DNA from: G965276765 sp965276765
Lineage (GTDB): Bacteria; Actinomycetota; Acidimicrobiia; Acidimicrobiales; Palsa-688
Assembly (NCBI GenBank): GCA_965276765.1
Contig: OZ255627.1
Coordinates: forward strand, 1,798,001 to 1,862,000
Length of the DNA: 64,000 nucleotides
Reading direction: 5' to 3'
Position 1 is the first letter of the stretch; each line of letters opens with the position of its first letter. Both the position numbers and the translations under genes were made by a program. Shown one piece after another: positions 42,322 to 50,607 of the stretch. The notes under the pieces are model-generated. The model saw nothing but the letters and a program-made list of their open reading frames with translations, ran no database searches and had not been told where the DNA came from.

Positions 42322-43323
42322 TCACGGTCCGATCAGCCGCCTGGCGTTGCCGCCGAGCACGGCGGCCTCTTCCGCTGGCCCGAGGCCGAGGGAAAGGATG
42401 GCATCGAGCAACTCGACCATGGTGGCGGCCGAATGCGACTCGAGCGGAAAATCCGAGCCGAAGCACACCCGGGAGCTGGAAAGCACATCGACGGCCATGC
42501 GTGTCACCGGTGTCCACCCGCCGTTCCCTGCAGTGTCGACCACGATTCGGTCCCACAACCGGTCGAAGATCTCGTCGATGCCCTCGTCGGCCAGCTCCCG
42601 CTGCGTGCGCGGGAGGGTCCGCGGGGTGGCGCCCGGTGGCGTGAAGAACATCTGCAGACGCCCCTTGAGAAACGGCAGGGTCCCCCCGCAGTGAGGAGCG
42701 ACGATCCGGAGATTTTCGAATCGCGGCAGGACGCCGTGGAGGAGGCGCACGACGGCGACGGTGGTCTCGTGTGGGCGGGCACACGAGCGCTCCATGCCGT
42801 AGTCGGTCGACGATCCTGCCGCCAACGACACGGGATGCAGCAGCACCGGAAGGCCGAGGCCGTCGGCGGCCTCCCACAGACCGTCGAGCGCCGGGTCGTC
42901 CAGGAGCCTGGTGCGCCCCGAAGTGGGCAGGGCGAGCGCTCGCAAGCCCAGCTCCTCGACGCCACGGACAAGCTCGACCTCTGCCGCCGCGGGTCGGTCG
43001 ATGTCGACGTGCACCGCACCGTGGATGATGCCCGGATGAAGCGCAGCTGCGTCGGCGAGAGCGTCGTTGATGGCCCGGCACACGGCAGGACCGAGCACGC
43101 TCAGGGCGGCGTAGGTGAGCACGGCGGCGTCCACCCTGGCTTCGGTCATGGTCTCGAGCTGGGCGTCGAGGTCGTGAAGCAAGGGGTTCAGGGTGACGCT
43201 GAGCTCATCGGTCACCAGCCGGGGGCGCCCGCCGGCCTGCCGCTCGAGGTCTCGGAACACGCCGGGCGGGATGAAGTGGTGATGCACGTCGATCGTCGTC
43301 GGGCGCGCCGCTACGGTTCGCAT
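42322..43323 (-). CDS. amidohydrolase family 2 (ACMSD/resorcylate decarboxylase-like)
   Basis: The 333-residue protein has a complete metal motif IDVHHHFIP (11-19), LLHPVSL near 161, VAPHCGGTLPFL near 209 and the metal Asp in CFGSDFPLES near 292, ending with LGGNARRLIG. This is the ACMSD-like decarboxylase/hydrolase family. It converges on the aldolase gene with a 23-bp gap and diverges from the VOC gene at 43352, so it has its own promoter. Unlike the protein at 13720, it keeps both N-terminal His. Confidence 0.9.
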   Translation of the reverse strand: MRTVAARPTTIDVHHHFIPPGVFRDLERQAGGRPRLVTDELSVTLNPLLHDLDAQLETMTEARVDAAVLTYAALSVLGPAVCRAINDALADAAALHPGIIHGAVHVDIDRPAAAEVELVRGVEELGLRALALPTSGRTRLLDDPALDGLWEAADGLGLPVLLHPVSLAAGSSTDYGMERSCARPHETTVAVVRLLHGVLPRFENLRIVAPHCGGTLPFLKGRLQMFFTPPGATPRTLPRTQRELADEGIDEIFDRLWDRIVVDTAGNGGWTPVTRMAVDVLSSSRVCFGSDFPLESHSAATMVELLDAILSLGLGPAEEAAVLGGNARRLIGP

Positions 43324-43351
43324 CGCCGAACCCTATGAGCAAGGAGGGCAG

Positions 43352-43849
43352 ATGAGCGGGATCGTCGAGCTCGGGCACACGGGGCTCTGGGTACAGGACC
43401 TAGCCGGTATGAGACGCTTCTACGAAGACGTCGTCGGCCTGACCGTGACCGACGAGGACGAGGAGTTCGGGATCGTGTTCCTCAGCTCCCGCCCGGCTCG
43501 CGAGCATCACGAGCTGGTGCTGCAACGGGGTCGGACGGCACCAATCGGATCCAAGCAGGTGCACCAGATCTCCTGGCGCCTCGCCGACATCGAGTCGCTC
43601 GTCGACTATCACCGCAGGTTTGTCTCCGGCGGGATTCGGATCCAACAGGTGGTGACGCATGGCAACGCGCTCGGGATCTACTTCTTCGACCCGGAGGACA
43701 ACCGCAACGAGGTCTATTGGCAGACCGACGTGGCGACACCGCAGCCGTTCCGCAGGACCATCGACCTCAGCCGGGACCCGGTCGAGATACTCGCTGACGC
43801 GGAGCGAATCCGAGAAGAGGACGGCCCGCCGTATCAGCCGGTGTCATGA
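43352..43849 (+). CDS. VOC-superfamily protein (glyoxalase / extradiol dioxygenase-like)
   Basis: The 165-residue protein has the paired beta-alpha-beta-beta-beta layout of VOC enzymes, with likely metal ligands His in ELGHTGLWV, His in QVHQISW and Glu in NRNEVYW. Such single-domain forms can be ring-cleavage dioxygenases, lyases or epimerases. It lies 28 bp from the divergent amidohydrolase start, so the promoter region is compact. A downstream promoter at 43881 may separate it from the next genes. Confidence 0.87.
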   Translation: MSGIVELGHTGLWVQDLAGMRRFYEDVVGLTVTDEDEEFGIVFLSSRPAREHHELVLQRGRTAPIGSKQVHQISWRLADIESLVDYHRRFVSGGIRIQQVVTHGNALGIYFFDPEDNRNEVYWQTDVATPQPFRRTIDLSRDPVEILADAERIREEDGPPYQPVS

Positions 43850-43880
43850 CCGGGGACGAGGTGCTTCGAGTCGGATGAGC

Positions 43881-43939
43881 TTGACGCCAATCCGATCGGC
43901 CCGTAATTTACAGATCAAGATTCTGCCCTGCAGATTCTG
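43881..43939 (+). promoter_or_regulatory. candidate promoter with paired AGATTCTG repeats
   Basis: TTGACG (43881-43886), 17 bp, TAATTT (43904-43909) form a promoter-like pair, followed by direct copies of AGATTCTG at 43918-43925 and 43932-43939 where a repressor could bind. It is 47 bp before the CMD-like start. The IclR gene at 45375-46190 is a candidate binder. Confidence 0.45.
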
Positions 43940-43985
43940 AGAACGTTGGTCGAGACCGGTCTTGCCGGCGCAGCGAGGAGGAAAC

Positions 43986-44555
43986 GTGGGGGAGATCCGC
44001 AGGCTGGGCTACGAGGAGCTCGATCCCGGGCTGCGCCAGGCGCTGGGAGCCAAGGTGGAGCGCCTCGGATACCTCGGTGAGTTCTTTGCCGTGGCCGGCC
44101 ACCAACCGGCGGCGACCACCGCCTTCCAGGCCTTCACCGAAGCACTCAAGACGGCGCTTCCCCCGGAGCTGAGCGAGGTCGTGGCGCTGTGCGTGGCCTC
44201 CAGGCTCGACAATGCCTACGAGCAGACCCAACACGAGCAACTGTCAAGCAAACTCGGGTTCTCCCGAGCGTGGATCGAGGCGGCCGCCGGCCGAGGCGAT
44301 GATGCGCCGCTGAGCGAGGCGGCCAGGACGGCACGTGACCTCGCCGTGGATGTCGTGGCGGGGTACGGCCGGGGCGCGGCCGGAGCTCTCGGGCGGGCCG
44401 TCGACGTGCTCGGTGAGCAACAGGCGGTCGCCGTCCTGCTCACGGTAGGCCGCTACGTTGCTCATGCCGTGGTAAGCAACACCCTCCAACTACGAGCGCC
44501 GGTCGCCCCTATCGTCTCTCCCTCGTCGCCCGAGCCATCAGGTACCACCCTTTGA
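43986..44555 (+). CDS. carboxymuconolactone decarboxylase (AhpD/PcaC)-like protein
   Basis: The 189-residue protein is mainly helical and has a VVALCVASRLDNAYEQTQHEQ segment, the CMD core pattern around residues 60-80. Only one Cys is present, so it lacks the CxxC redox pair of AhpD and is more like PcaC, a decarboxylase of the protocatechuate pathway, or an uncharacterised relative. GTG 43986 follows GAGGAGG by 5 bases, better than a TTG 24 bp upstream. Its stop overlaps the next TTG start. Confidence 0.75.
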   Translation: MGEIRRLGYEELDPGLRQALGAKVERLGYLGEFFAVAGHQPAATTAFQAFTEALKTALPPELSEVVALCVASRLDNAYEQTQHEQLSSKLGFSRAWIEAAAGRGDDAPLSEAARTARDLAVDVVAGYGRGAAGALGRAVDVLGEQQAVAVLLTVGRYVAHAVVSNTLQLRAPVAPIVSPSSPEPSGTTL

Positions 44556-45349
44556 GCGCCTCATCCTCCGGACGAGGCGCCGATCTCACCGATGAGCGCA
44601 TCGGTGTGGCCAGGGCTTGCAGGGTCCTTGCCCTCGAGGGCCTCGTCAGTGACATCCTCGGCCACGTCAGCCTTCGAGTCGACGAGCATCGCATGCTCAT
44701 CCGGGCCCGGAGCCAGGACGACAAAGGGCTGCTCCTCACCCGGGCCGATGACATCGTGCTGGTGGATCTCGATGGGCACCCGGCCGAGGATATCGGCGAG
44801 CATCAGCTGCCCCAGGAGCTGCCGATACACGGCGAGGTGTTGCGCCACCGACAGGACATGGCCGCCGTCGTCCACGCTCACCCGCCCGAGGTCGTCCTCT
44901 GCAGCATCACCGAGCTCTCGCTCCTCCCCATTGTCGGTGCGTTCAACATCCCTGCCATGCGTCTCGGGGAGCGTGGCCTGCCCACCTTCGAGTACTACGG
45001 CCTGATTCGTGACCGCGCCAGGGCGGAGGAGATGGTCACGGTCATGGGGGCCAGTCCGGCCGTCGTGCTGCGAGGCCACGGGCTGACAAGCACGGCGCCG
45101 ACCCTGGCCGGAGCGGTCGTGACCGCGCTCAACGTCAACGCCTTGGCCACGATCACCTCGGCCGTCGCCCGCACCGGCCGTGTCGCCCCGGTCGTGCCAG
45201 AAGCCGATCGGGCCGAGCTGCCCGACCTCGGATCGGCATTCAATGACGAGCTGGTGTGGCGCCACCACGTGGCCAAACTCGCCTACAGAGGTCTCGACAT
45301 CGATCCGAAACCAGCCGGTGGCCGAGAGACAAAGGGTCCGACGAAGTAA
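44552..45349 (+). CDS. class II aldolase/adducin-domain protein
   Basis: The 265-residue protein has an acidic candidate in PIHGEVLRHR, HAH in VVHAHPPEV near residue 110 and LRGHGLTST near 174, the usual zinc-site order. TTG 44552 overlaps the CMD-like stop (TTGA), which is typical translational coupling here; internal GTG starts are possible. It pairs with the CMD-like protein in an apparently two-gene operon and is separated from the convergent IclR gene by 25 bp. Confidence 0.85.
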   Translation: MSASSSGRGADLTDERIGVARACRVLALEGLVSDILGHVSLRVDEHRMLIRARSQDDKGLLLTRADDIVLVDLDGHPAEDIGEHQLPQELPIHGEVLRHRQDMAAVVHAHPPEVVLCSITELSLLPIVGAFNIPAMRLGERGLPTFEYYGLIRDRARAEEMVTVMGASPAVVLRGHGLTSTAPTLAGAVVTALNVNALATITSAVARTGRVAPVVPEADRAELPDLGSAFNDELVWRHHVAKLAYRGLDIDPKPAGGRETKGPTK

Positions 45350-45374
45350 CCGGCGTGGTCGACGCCGACCCGCA

Positions 45375-46190
45375 CTACAGGAGGAGGCGGTCGAGCTCGT
45401 CGGCGGCGGCGGTGAGCCGACCGAGGATGGTGCGTCGGGTTGTCGCGCTCATCCTGCTCACCGGCACCGAGGCGTTCACCGCCAGCCGGGGCAAACCCCC
45501 GGCATGCAAGGGGACGGCGAGAGAGCTGACGCCCTCCTCGCTCTCCTCCTGGCTGGTGGCGAAGCCGTCGGCGCGCACTCGGTCGAGCTGGGTCAGCAGC
45601 TCGGTGCGGGTGCCGATCGATTTGGGTGTGAGCTCGACGAGGTTCTCGTGAGGATAAAGCAGCAACAGCTCGTCGTCGGTGAGGGTGGAGAGGAGGGCCT
45701 TGCCGGTCGATGTGCAGTGGGCGGGCATCACCCGACCAAGACGGCTGGCCACCCGCAGGGCCCTGCTGCTCTCGATGGAGTCGATGAAGTGGACGTCGCT
45801 TCCTTGTAGCTGTCCGAGATGCACGGTCTCCTGCAGCTCGGCGTTGAGCCGTTCGAGCACGGGCCTGGCCCGGGTGCGAACGTCCAGGCGGCGCAGGACG
45901 CCAAAGGCGAGCCCGTCGAGGGTCGGGCCCGGCACGTAACAGCGGGTGTCGGGGTCCTGGCGCACGAACCCGCGGTACTGGAGCATGGCAAGCAACCGGT
46001 GAGCAGTGGAAGAGGCGACGCCCAGGTACTGGCTGACGTCGGTGAGCCTGAGCTTCGGGCACTCGCCGAGGAGAAGCAGTACGCGCAGGGCGTTGTCAAT
46101 GGACTCGATCGGGTATTGGGGGACCTCACCGTGAGCCGGGGTAGGCGGGAAGGCCTGAGAGGCATCGAGGTCGGCTTTGAGCACGGGCAC
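45375..46190 (-). CDS. IclR family transcriptional regulator
   Basis: The 271-residue protein shows IESIDNALRVLLLL, then the recognition region VASSTAHRLLAML, and an effector domain with RVASRLGRVMPAHCTSTGKALLS, as in the copy at 36460. A GTG at 46190 starts it. It lies downstream of the dioxygenase operon in the same orientation, 15 bp after the SDR stop, so it may be co-transcribed and control that operon through the repeats at 49305-49356. Confidence 0.93.
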   Translation of the reverse strand: MPVLKADLDASQAFPPTPAHGEVPQYPIESIDNALRVLLLLGECPKLRLTDVSQYLGVASSTAHRLLAMLQYRGFVRQDPDTRCYVPGPTLDGLAFGVLRRLDVRTRARPVLERLNAELQETVHLGQLQGSDVHFIDSIESSRALRVASRLGRVMPAHCTSTGKALLSTLTDDELLLLYPHENLVELTPKSIGTRTELLTQLDRVRADGFATSQEESEEGVSSLAVPLHAGGLPRLAVNASVPVSRMSATTRRTILGRLTAAADELDRLLL

Positions 46191-46205
46191 GTCGCGGTTC
46201 TCCTC

Positions 46206-47009
46206 TCAGGAACGCTTCTTCGGGGCCGAAACCCCCGCCCCCCCGTCGGGGTGCACGGACGTCCCGGTGATACCACGGGCCCGCTCCGATGCGAGGAACA
46301 CGTAGCTCCATGCGTGGTCTTCGCCAGAGAGCGCCACCTGTAGCGGCACCCGAGCGGCGAGTTCCTCGGCCCGGTTGGGGGTGTCGCCGAGGCTTCGCTC
46401 GGCGAGGCCGAGACTGTCCAGGCCTCGAAGATCCGTGTTGAGTGTCCCTCCTGGCGCCACCCCATTGACCCTGATATCGGGCGCCAGGTCGTGGGCCAGC
46501 GCCGTGACCAGGCCCCGGACGGCGAACTTGGAGGCCAGGTAGAGCACCCCGCCGCGGCCCGGGTAGTACGACGAGGTCGACTCCGTGAGCAAGATGACCC
46601 CCTGCCCCGATTGGCGCAGCGCCGGCAGCGCCGCCTTCACCGAGTGGAGGTGCGCCTTGACGTTGGGGTGGAACATCTCATCGAAGGCCGCGTCGATCAC
46701 CTCGGCGTCGAGGTCCTCGATGCTCCGGTAGAAGTCGAAGAGCCCGACGCAGCTGACCAGCACGTCCAGCCCTCCGAAGGCGTCGGTGGCTGCGGTGACG
46801 GCCGCGTCGTTGGCCTCGCGGGTAGTGGCGTCGCCAATCGTGACGGGCACGCTGGGACGTCCGGCGGCCAGGGCCTCGGCCTTGCCCGCGTCGAGCTCGA
46901 GAACCGCGACACGGGCCCCCTCGGCGATGAAGGCGTCGACAACGGCCCGGCCGATGCCCGACCCGGCGCCGACGACCAGCGCCCTCTTGCGGTCCAGCCA
47001 GGCCGTCAC
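46206..47009 (-). CDS. SDR dehydrogenase, cis-dihydrodiol dehydrogenase-like (BphB type)
   Basis: The 267-residue protein has the NAD motif GAGSGIG near residue 15, the NAG-type region SCVGLFDF, active-site Ser and YLASK near 157-161, and a BphB-like DFYRSIEDLD segment. Such enzymes oxidise cis-dihydrodiols made by ring-hydroxylating dioxygenases to catechols. It immediately follows the small protein and the dioxygenase subunits, so the pathway order is clear. Its start overlaps the small gene's stop by 4 bp. Confidence 0.88.
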   Translation of the reverse strand: MTAWLDRKRALVVGAGSGIGRAVVDAFIAEGARVAVLELDAGKAEALAAGRPSVPVTIGDATTREANDAAVTAATDAFGGLDVLVSCVGLFDFYRSIEDLDAEVIDAAFDEMFHPNVKAHLHSVKAALPALRQSGQGVILLTESTSSYYPGRGGVLYLASKFAVRGLVTALAHDLAPDIRVNGVAPGGTLNTDLRGLDSLGLAERSLGDTPNRAEELAARVPLQVALSGEDHAWSYVFLASERARGITGTSVHPDGGAGVSAPKKRS

Positions 47010-47260
47010 GGCTCGTCCTCGACGAGCGGGCCGAGGGGTTTGCCGATCATGGCCGAGAAGGTCGCGGTTCCTTGTCTCGTGAGCGCCTCGAGCTCGAGAG
47101 GACAGATAAGGACTCGCTGCCCCGACCGAGGGGACTCGATCAGCAGGCGGGAGCCGTTGCGGGTCTCGACCTTTTTTACCTGTACCTCGGCGAACTCGTT
47201 GGCGATCGTGAGGATCTCGCCGGGTTCCTTCGGTGGGCCATCGGGCTGGCTCGAGCTCAT
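47006..47260 (-). CDS. small conserved-looking protein in the dioxygenase operon
   Basis: The 84-residue protein begins at ATG 47260, overlapping the beta-subunit stop (ATGA), and its stop overlaps the dehydrogenase start. Its core is IANEFAEVQVKKVETRNGSRLLIESP. I recall similar short proteins beside Rieske dioxygenases in actinobacteria, sometimes labelled dihydrodiol dehydrogenase, which the length does not support. No motif indicates catalysis; an assembly or small accessory role is possible. Confidence 0.7.
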   Translation of the reverse strand: MSSSQPDGPPKEPGEILTIANEFAEVQVKKVETRNGSRLLIESPRSGQRVLICPLELEALTRQGTATFSAMIGKPLGPLVEDEP

Positions 47261-47832
47261 AGGAAGATCGCCAAGTTCTGCATCCGCATCACGGCGTCGT
47301 CGACCAGGATCGTCCGACGCGCCAGCTTCCAGCCATCGGCTGTGTGCCGGAGCAGGTCCTCTCGCCCGGCCGAGATGAACGATCCCTCGTGCACGTCGCC
47401 GCGGCTGCGGAACAGCAACGTGGCCGAATCGACGACCAGGTGATCGGGTTCTTCGGTGGCGAAGGTGCGGACGTTCGACAGGTGATGGCGCAGCCGGGAG
47501 GGTGGATCCTCGGTCCAGGCGTGTTCGGTGACGAAGCGCGCGACCCGGCGCGACAGCGAGTATTTGTCCTCGTCGAAGTGGGCCATGCCGGGCGAGGTGT
47601 CGAAGCCGGCGCCGAGGGCCGTGGTTACCCGGACCGGCATCAGGTAGTGGATGTCGTCGGTGAGAAGCTCGATCCACTCCTCGTACGCCTGCTCGTCGAG
47701 CAACCAGGCTTCGTCGACGAGCCACCGGTGGGCCTCGAGGTGACGCTCGTCGCCGAAGGGCAGCGTCGGGCCCGTGCGCTGCAGCATGGAGGCGCGCGCG
47801 CCCAGCACCGACGCGGTGTTGCGCCGCCTCAT
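47257..47832 (-). CDS. ring-hydroxylating dioxygenase beta subunit
   Basis: The 191-residue protein is a SnoaL-like barrel of the usual beta-subunit length with LLDEQAYEEWIELLTDDIHYLMP split near 43-65 and the RHHLSNVRTF segment near 115. Beta subunits make the alpha3beta3 hexamer and do not hold metals. ATG 47832 overlaps the alpha-subunit stop by 4 bp. A longer frame extends upstream through the alpha gene and is not real. Confidence 0.92.
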   Translation of the reverse strand: MRRRNTASVLGARASMLQRTGPTLPFGDERHLEAHRWLVDEAWLLDEQAYEEWIELLTDDIHYLMPVRVTTALGAGFDTSPGMAHFDEDKYSLSRRVARFVTEHAWTEDPPSRLRHHLSNVRTFATEEPDHLVVDSATLLFRSRGDVHEGSFISAGREDLLRHTADGWKLARRTILVDDAVMRMQNLAIFL

Positions 47833-49217
47833 GGTCGTGCCGTCGCGATCTGCCGGGGGCCGCCGACCTCGACGGCGGAGGTGGAGGGCAACGGCGTCTC
47901 CAAATGGTCGGCCCAGCGGCGCAGCAGTTCGCGTTGGTTGTACTCGCTGTACCCGGTATGAGCCGTGCCCGGGCCGTGAAACTGCTCGGTGTCCAGGGCC
48001 GGGACGACCTCCGTGTCGTCTTCGAGGATTCCCATCCGGCTGTTGAGCCGCAAGCGCCGGGCCATCGAGCCGGCTGCGGTGCTCGTGAGCGACACCCAGT
48101 TCTCGACGTCGTCCTGCTCGAACATGCCGGTTGACCCGAAGCACATGAGGTACGCCTTGTAGGAGAGCGCCTTGAACTCCTCGGGAGCCTCGGCGTCCAC
48201 CGCGAACCAGGAGAGAACCTCGGTCTCGCCTTCGCTGATCGGCTGCCACTGCCGCAGGGAGATGAACGGCAGCACGTCGTCGGAGTCGGCGACGCGTGGC
48301 CAGTTGTGGACGAACGACAGGTTCGGGAACACGGAAGCGGCCGAGATCATGAACCCGTCGTCACCGATCACCCGCAGCTGCTCGTCGGAGAGCGTCTGCT
48401 TCATGTGCTCGACTGTCTCCTGCGGGTACCCGACGTACCGCAGGCGTTTGTCCAGGTCGCCGGGGGGAAGCTTGTAGGTGGTGCCCCCACCGTTCCCGGC
48501 CCAGTACGTGCAGCCGTCCTTGCGGGTCTCGGCCTTCGGTTCCCTGAACAAACCGATCTCGACCACCGACGTGTGGGTTTGGGGTGTGTGGTACATGTCG
48601 CCGGCGAAGTTCTCGGCGCCGATCTTCCAGTTGGCCTTGATGCGCCACCGCTGCGGGCCACGCAGCTCGATGCCGCTCGGGCTCTGGTGGGTGTAGTAGT
48701 CGAGGTAGAAGCGGAAGTCGCCGAGGTAGTCGTCGAGCGAGCCGGCGTCGGGATCGAGGTTGATGAAGATGAGGCCGTTGTAGGTGGCCAAGTTGGGCGC
48801 CGGGAGGAGCCGCTGGCCCTTGCGCTTGAAGCCGGCCTCGCCGCCGTAGGCGTCCTCGTGGAATGGCAGGCCGACGATCCGACCGTCGTTGCGATAGGAC
48901 CAGCCGTGGTAGGGGCAACGGAAATGGGAGGCGTTGCCGATCTCGGCGCGGCAGACCTGCATTCCCCGGTGCAGGCACATGTTGAAATGCGCTCTGACCT
49001 CTCCTTTTTCGTCCCGCGTGAGGATGAACGAGTCCTCGAGTACCCGGCGGACCACGTAGTCGCCTGGTTCGGCGATCTCCGACTCGTGGGCCACGAAGAC
49101 CCAGGTCCTTCCGAAGATGCGCTCCTTCTCCAGCTCGAACAGCTCGCGGTCGTTGTAGATGTGGGCCGGGATCATGCCCCGGCGCACGTCGGCGAAGACG
49201 TCGGAGTGGTCGGTCAT
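47829..49217 (-). CDS. ring-hydroxylating dioxygenase alpha subunit (Rieske)
   Basis: The 462-residue protein has a Rieske site CLHRG ... CPYHGWSY (about residues 78 and 98) and the mononuclear-iron segment NWKIGAENFAGDMYHTPQTH near 200-220. It should form a hexamer with the beta subunit and hydroxylate an aromatic ring to a cis-dihydrodiol. ATG 49217 follows GGAGG by 9 bases; a GTG one codon upstream at 49220 sits 6 bases from it. No ferredoxin or reductase gene is nearby. Confidence 0.93.
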   Translation of the reverse strand: MTDHSDVFADVRRGMIPAHIYNDRELFELEKERIFGRTWVFVAHESEIAEPGDYVVRRVLEDSFILTRDEKGEVRAHFNMCLHRGMQVCRAEIGNASHFRCPYHGWSYRNDGRIVGLPFHEDAYGGEAGFKRKGQRLLPAPNLATYNGLIFINLDPDAGSLDDYLGDFRFYLDYYTHQSPSGIELRGPQRWRIKANWKIGAENFAGDMYHTPQTHTSVVEIGLFREPKAETRKDGCTYWAGNGGGTTYKLPPGDLDKRLRYVGYPQETVEHMKQTLSDEQLRVIGDDGFMISAASVFPNLSFVHNWPRVADSDDVLPFISLRQWQPISEGETEVLSWFAVDAEAPEEFKALSYKAYLMCFGSTGMFEQDDVENWVSLTSTAAGSMARRLRLNSRMGILEDDTEVVPALDTEQFHGPGTAHTGYSEYNQRELLRRWADHLETPLPSTSAVEVGGPRQIATARP

Positions 49218-49304
49218 CACATGCACCCTCCCGTGCTCTGCGGCCCCCGCGGGACGAGTCCACGCCGGCGGTTTCGGTGTCTCCATACCTATCACCCGTC
49301 GTGT

Positions 49305-49356
49305 TCTGCTGTCCAGCGAACACCTCTGTCCAGCAGAGCTGACGTGACCGGTCACG
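49305..49356 (-). promoter_or_regulatory. operator-like repeats upstream of the dioxygenase operon
   Basis: The 208-bp gap before the alpha subunit contains a direct repeat of CTGTCCAGC (49309-49317 and 49326-49334), an inverted pair TCTGCTG/CAGCAGA (49305-49311 and 49331-49337) and a perfect 14-bp palindrome CGTGACCGGTCACG (49343-49356). The repeat is GCTGGACAG on the minus strand and lies where an activator or repressor would bind. No standard -10 was found. Confidence 0.5.
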
Positions 49357-49425
49357 CCTGAGTGTGGCGGCCCAGGTCCGACTGATTTTCCTCGGCGCAG
49401 CTGCGAGCGGGTGGGCTCGGGGCCT

Positions 49426-50607
49426 TCAGGAGATAGCGCCGCGAGCGCGAAGCTCAGCGATACGCCACGGGGGCACTCCGCTCTCGATCAGCACCTGGTC
49501 GGTATGCTCACCCGCCGAGGATGGAGCGCGTGGCAGACCTGTTGGAGTTCTGCTGAAGCGTGGCGCTGGCGACGGCTGCATCACGCCAGCGACCTCTACG
49601 AAGGTCTGACGATGCACGTTGTGAGGATGATTGATCGCCTCGCTCATCTTGAGCACGGGCGCAAAGCAGGTGTCTGTGCCCTCCAGCAGCTCGCACCACT
49701 CGCCGCGGGTCTTCTGCCTGAACACCTCTGCGAAGCGCTCCTTCAGCTCAGGCCAGGCCGCCGCGTCCCACTGATCCGGCAGCTTGTCGCTGTTCAGCCC
49801 GATCCGTTCGCAGAGCTGTTCGTAGAAGCGGGGCTCCATGGCGGCTACAGCTATGAACTGTTCATCGGCGGTGTCGTAGACGTCGTAGAAGTGTGCTCCC
49901 CCGTCGTTCGGGTTGGACTCGTGCTCTTCCACCCAGCCGCCGCGCCCAAGCAACTCGTACATCATCATCATCAGGTAGGCCGAGCCGTCGACCATGGCGG
50001 CGTCCACAACTTGGCCCTCCCCCGATGAGCGGGCCTGTAGCAGCGCGGCCAGGACCCCCAAGGCAAGCAACAGCCCGCCGCCGGCGAAGTCGCCGACCAG
50101 GTTCAGCGGCGGCGTGGGCCGCTCTCCGCGACGCCCGATGGGAGCCAGTGCTCCTGCCAGCGCAATGTAGTTCAGGTCGTGGCCTGCGGCCTGGGCGTAC
50201 GGCCCGGTCTGGCCCCACCCGGTGAGTCGCCCGTAGACGAGTCGGGGGTTTTTCTCCATGCAAACCTCCGGGCCCAGCCCGAGCCGTTCCATCACGCCCG
50301 GGCGGAAACCTTCGATGCAAGCGTCCGAGATTGCAACCAGATCGAGGGCCGTGGAGATCCCGTCGGGATGCTTCAGGTCGATGGCGATCGAGCGACGGCC
50401 CCGGGTAAGGATGCCGTCGGTGAGCGCGACCATTCCCGACCCCACCTTGTCCGTACCGACGTCGGTCGGTCGGTCGACGCGAATGACGTCGGCTCCCAAG
50501 TCGCTGAGGACCATCGCGCTGAAGGGAGCCGGTCCGATGCCAGCGAACTCCACGACGGTGATGCCGGACAGCGGTCCCGTCGCCTGCGGGTCGCCATTCT
50601 GGCTCAT
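49426..50607 (-). CDS. class III CoA-transferase family protein, alpha-methylacyl-CoA racemase-like
   Basis: The 393-residue protein has GHDLNYIAL with His143 and VGDFAGGGL with Asp173, matching the racemase catalytic pair (known in Mycobacterium MCR as His126 and Asp156), and a DGGAHFYDVYDTAD segment like AMACR. So racemisation of a methyl-branched acyl-CoA is more likely than CoA transfer. ATG 50607 overlaps the ligase stop by 4 bp. It is last in the Baeyer-Villiger/ligase operon and would act on its acyl-CoA product. Confidence 0.87.
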   Translation of the reverse strand: MSQNGDPQATGPLSGITVVEFAGIGPAPFSAMVLSDLGADVIRVDRPTDVGTDKVGSGMVALTDGILTRGRRSIAIDLKHPDGISTALDLVAISDACIEGFRPGVMERLGLGPEVCMEKNPRLVYGRLTGWGQTGPYAQAAGHDLNYIALAGALAPIGRRGERPTPPLNLVGDFAGGGLLLALGVLAALLQARSSGEGQVVDAAMVDGSAYLMMMMYELLGRGGWVEEHESNPNDGGAHFYDVYDTADEQFIAVAAMEPRFYEQLCERIGLNSDKLPDQWDAAAWPELKERFAEVFRQKTRGEWCELLEGTDTCFAPVLKMSEAINHPHNVHRQTFVEVAGVMQPSPAPRFSRTPTGLPRAPSSAGEHTDQVLIESGVPPWRIAELRARGAIS

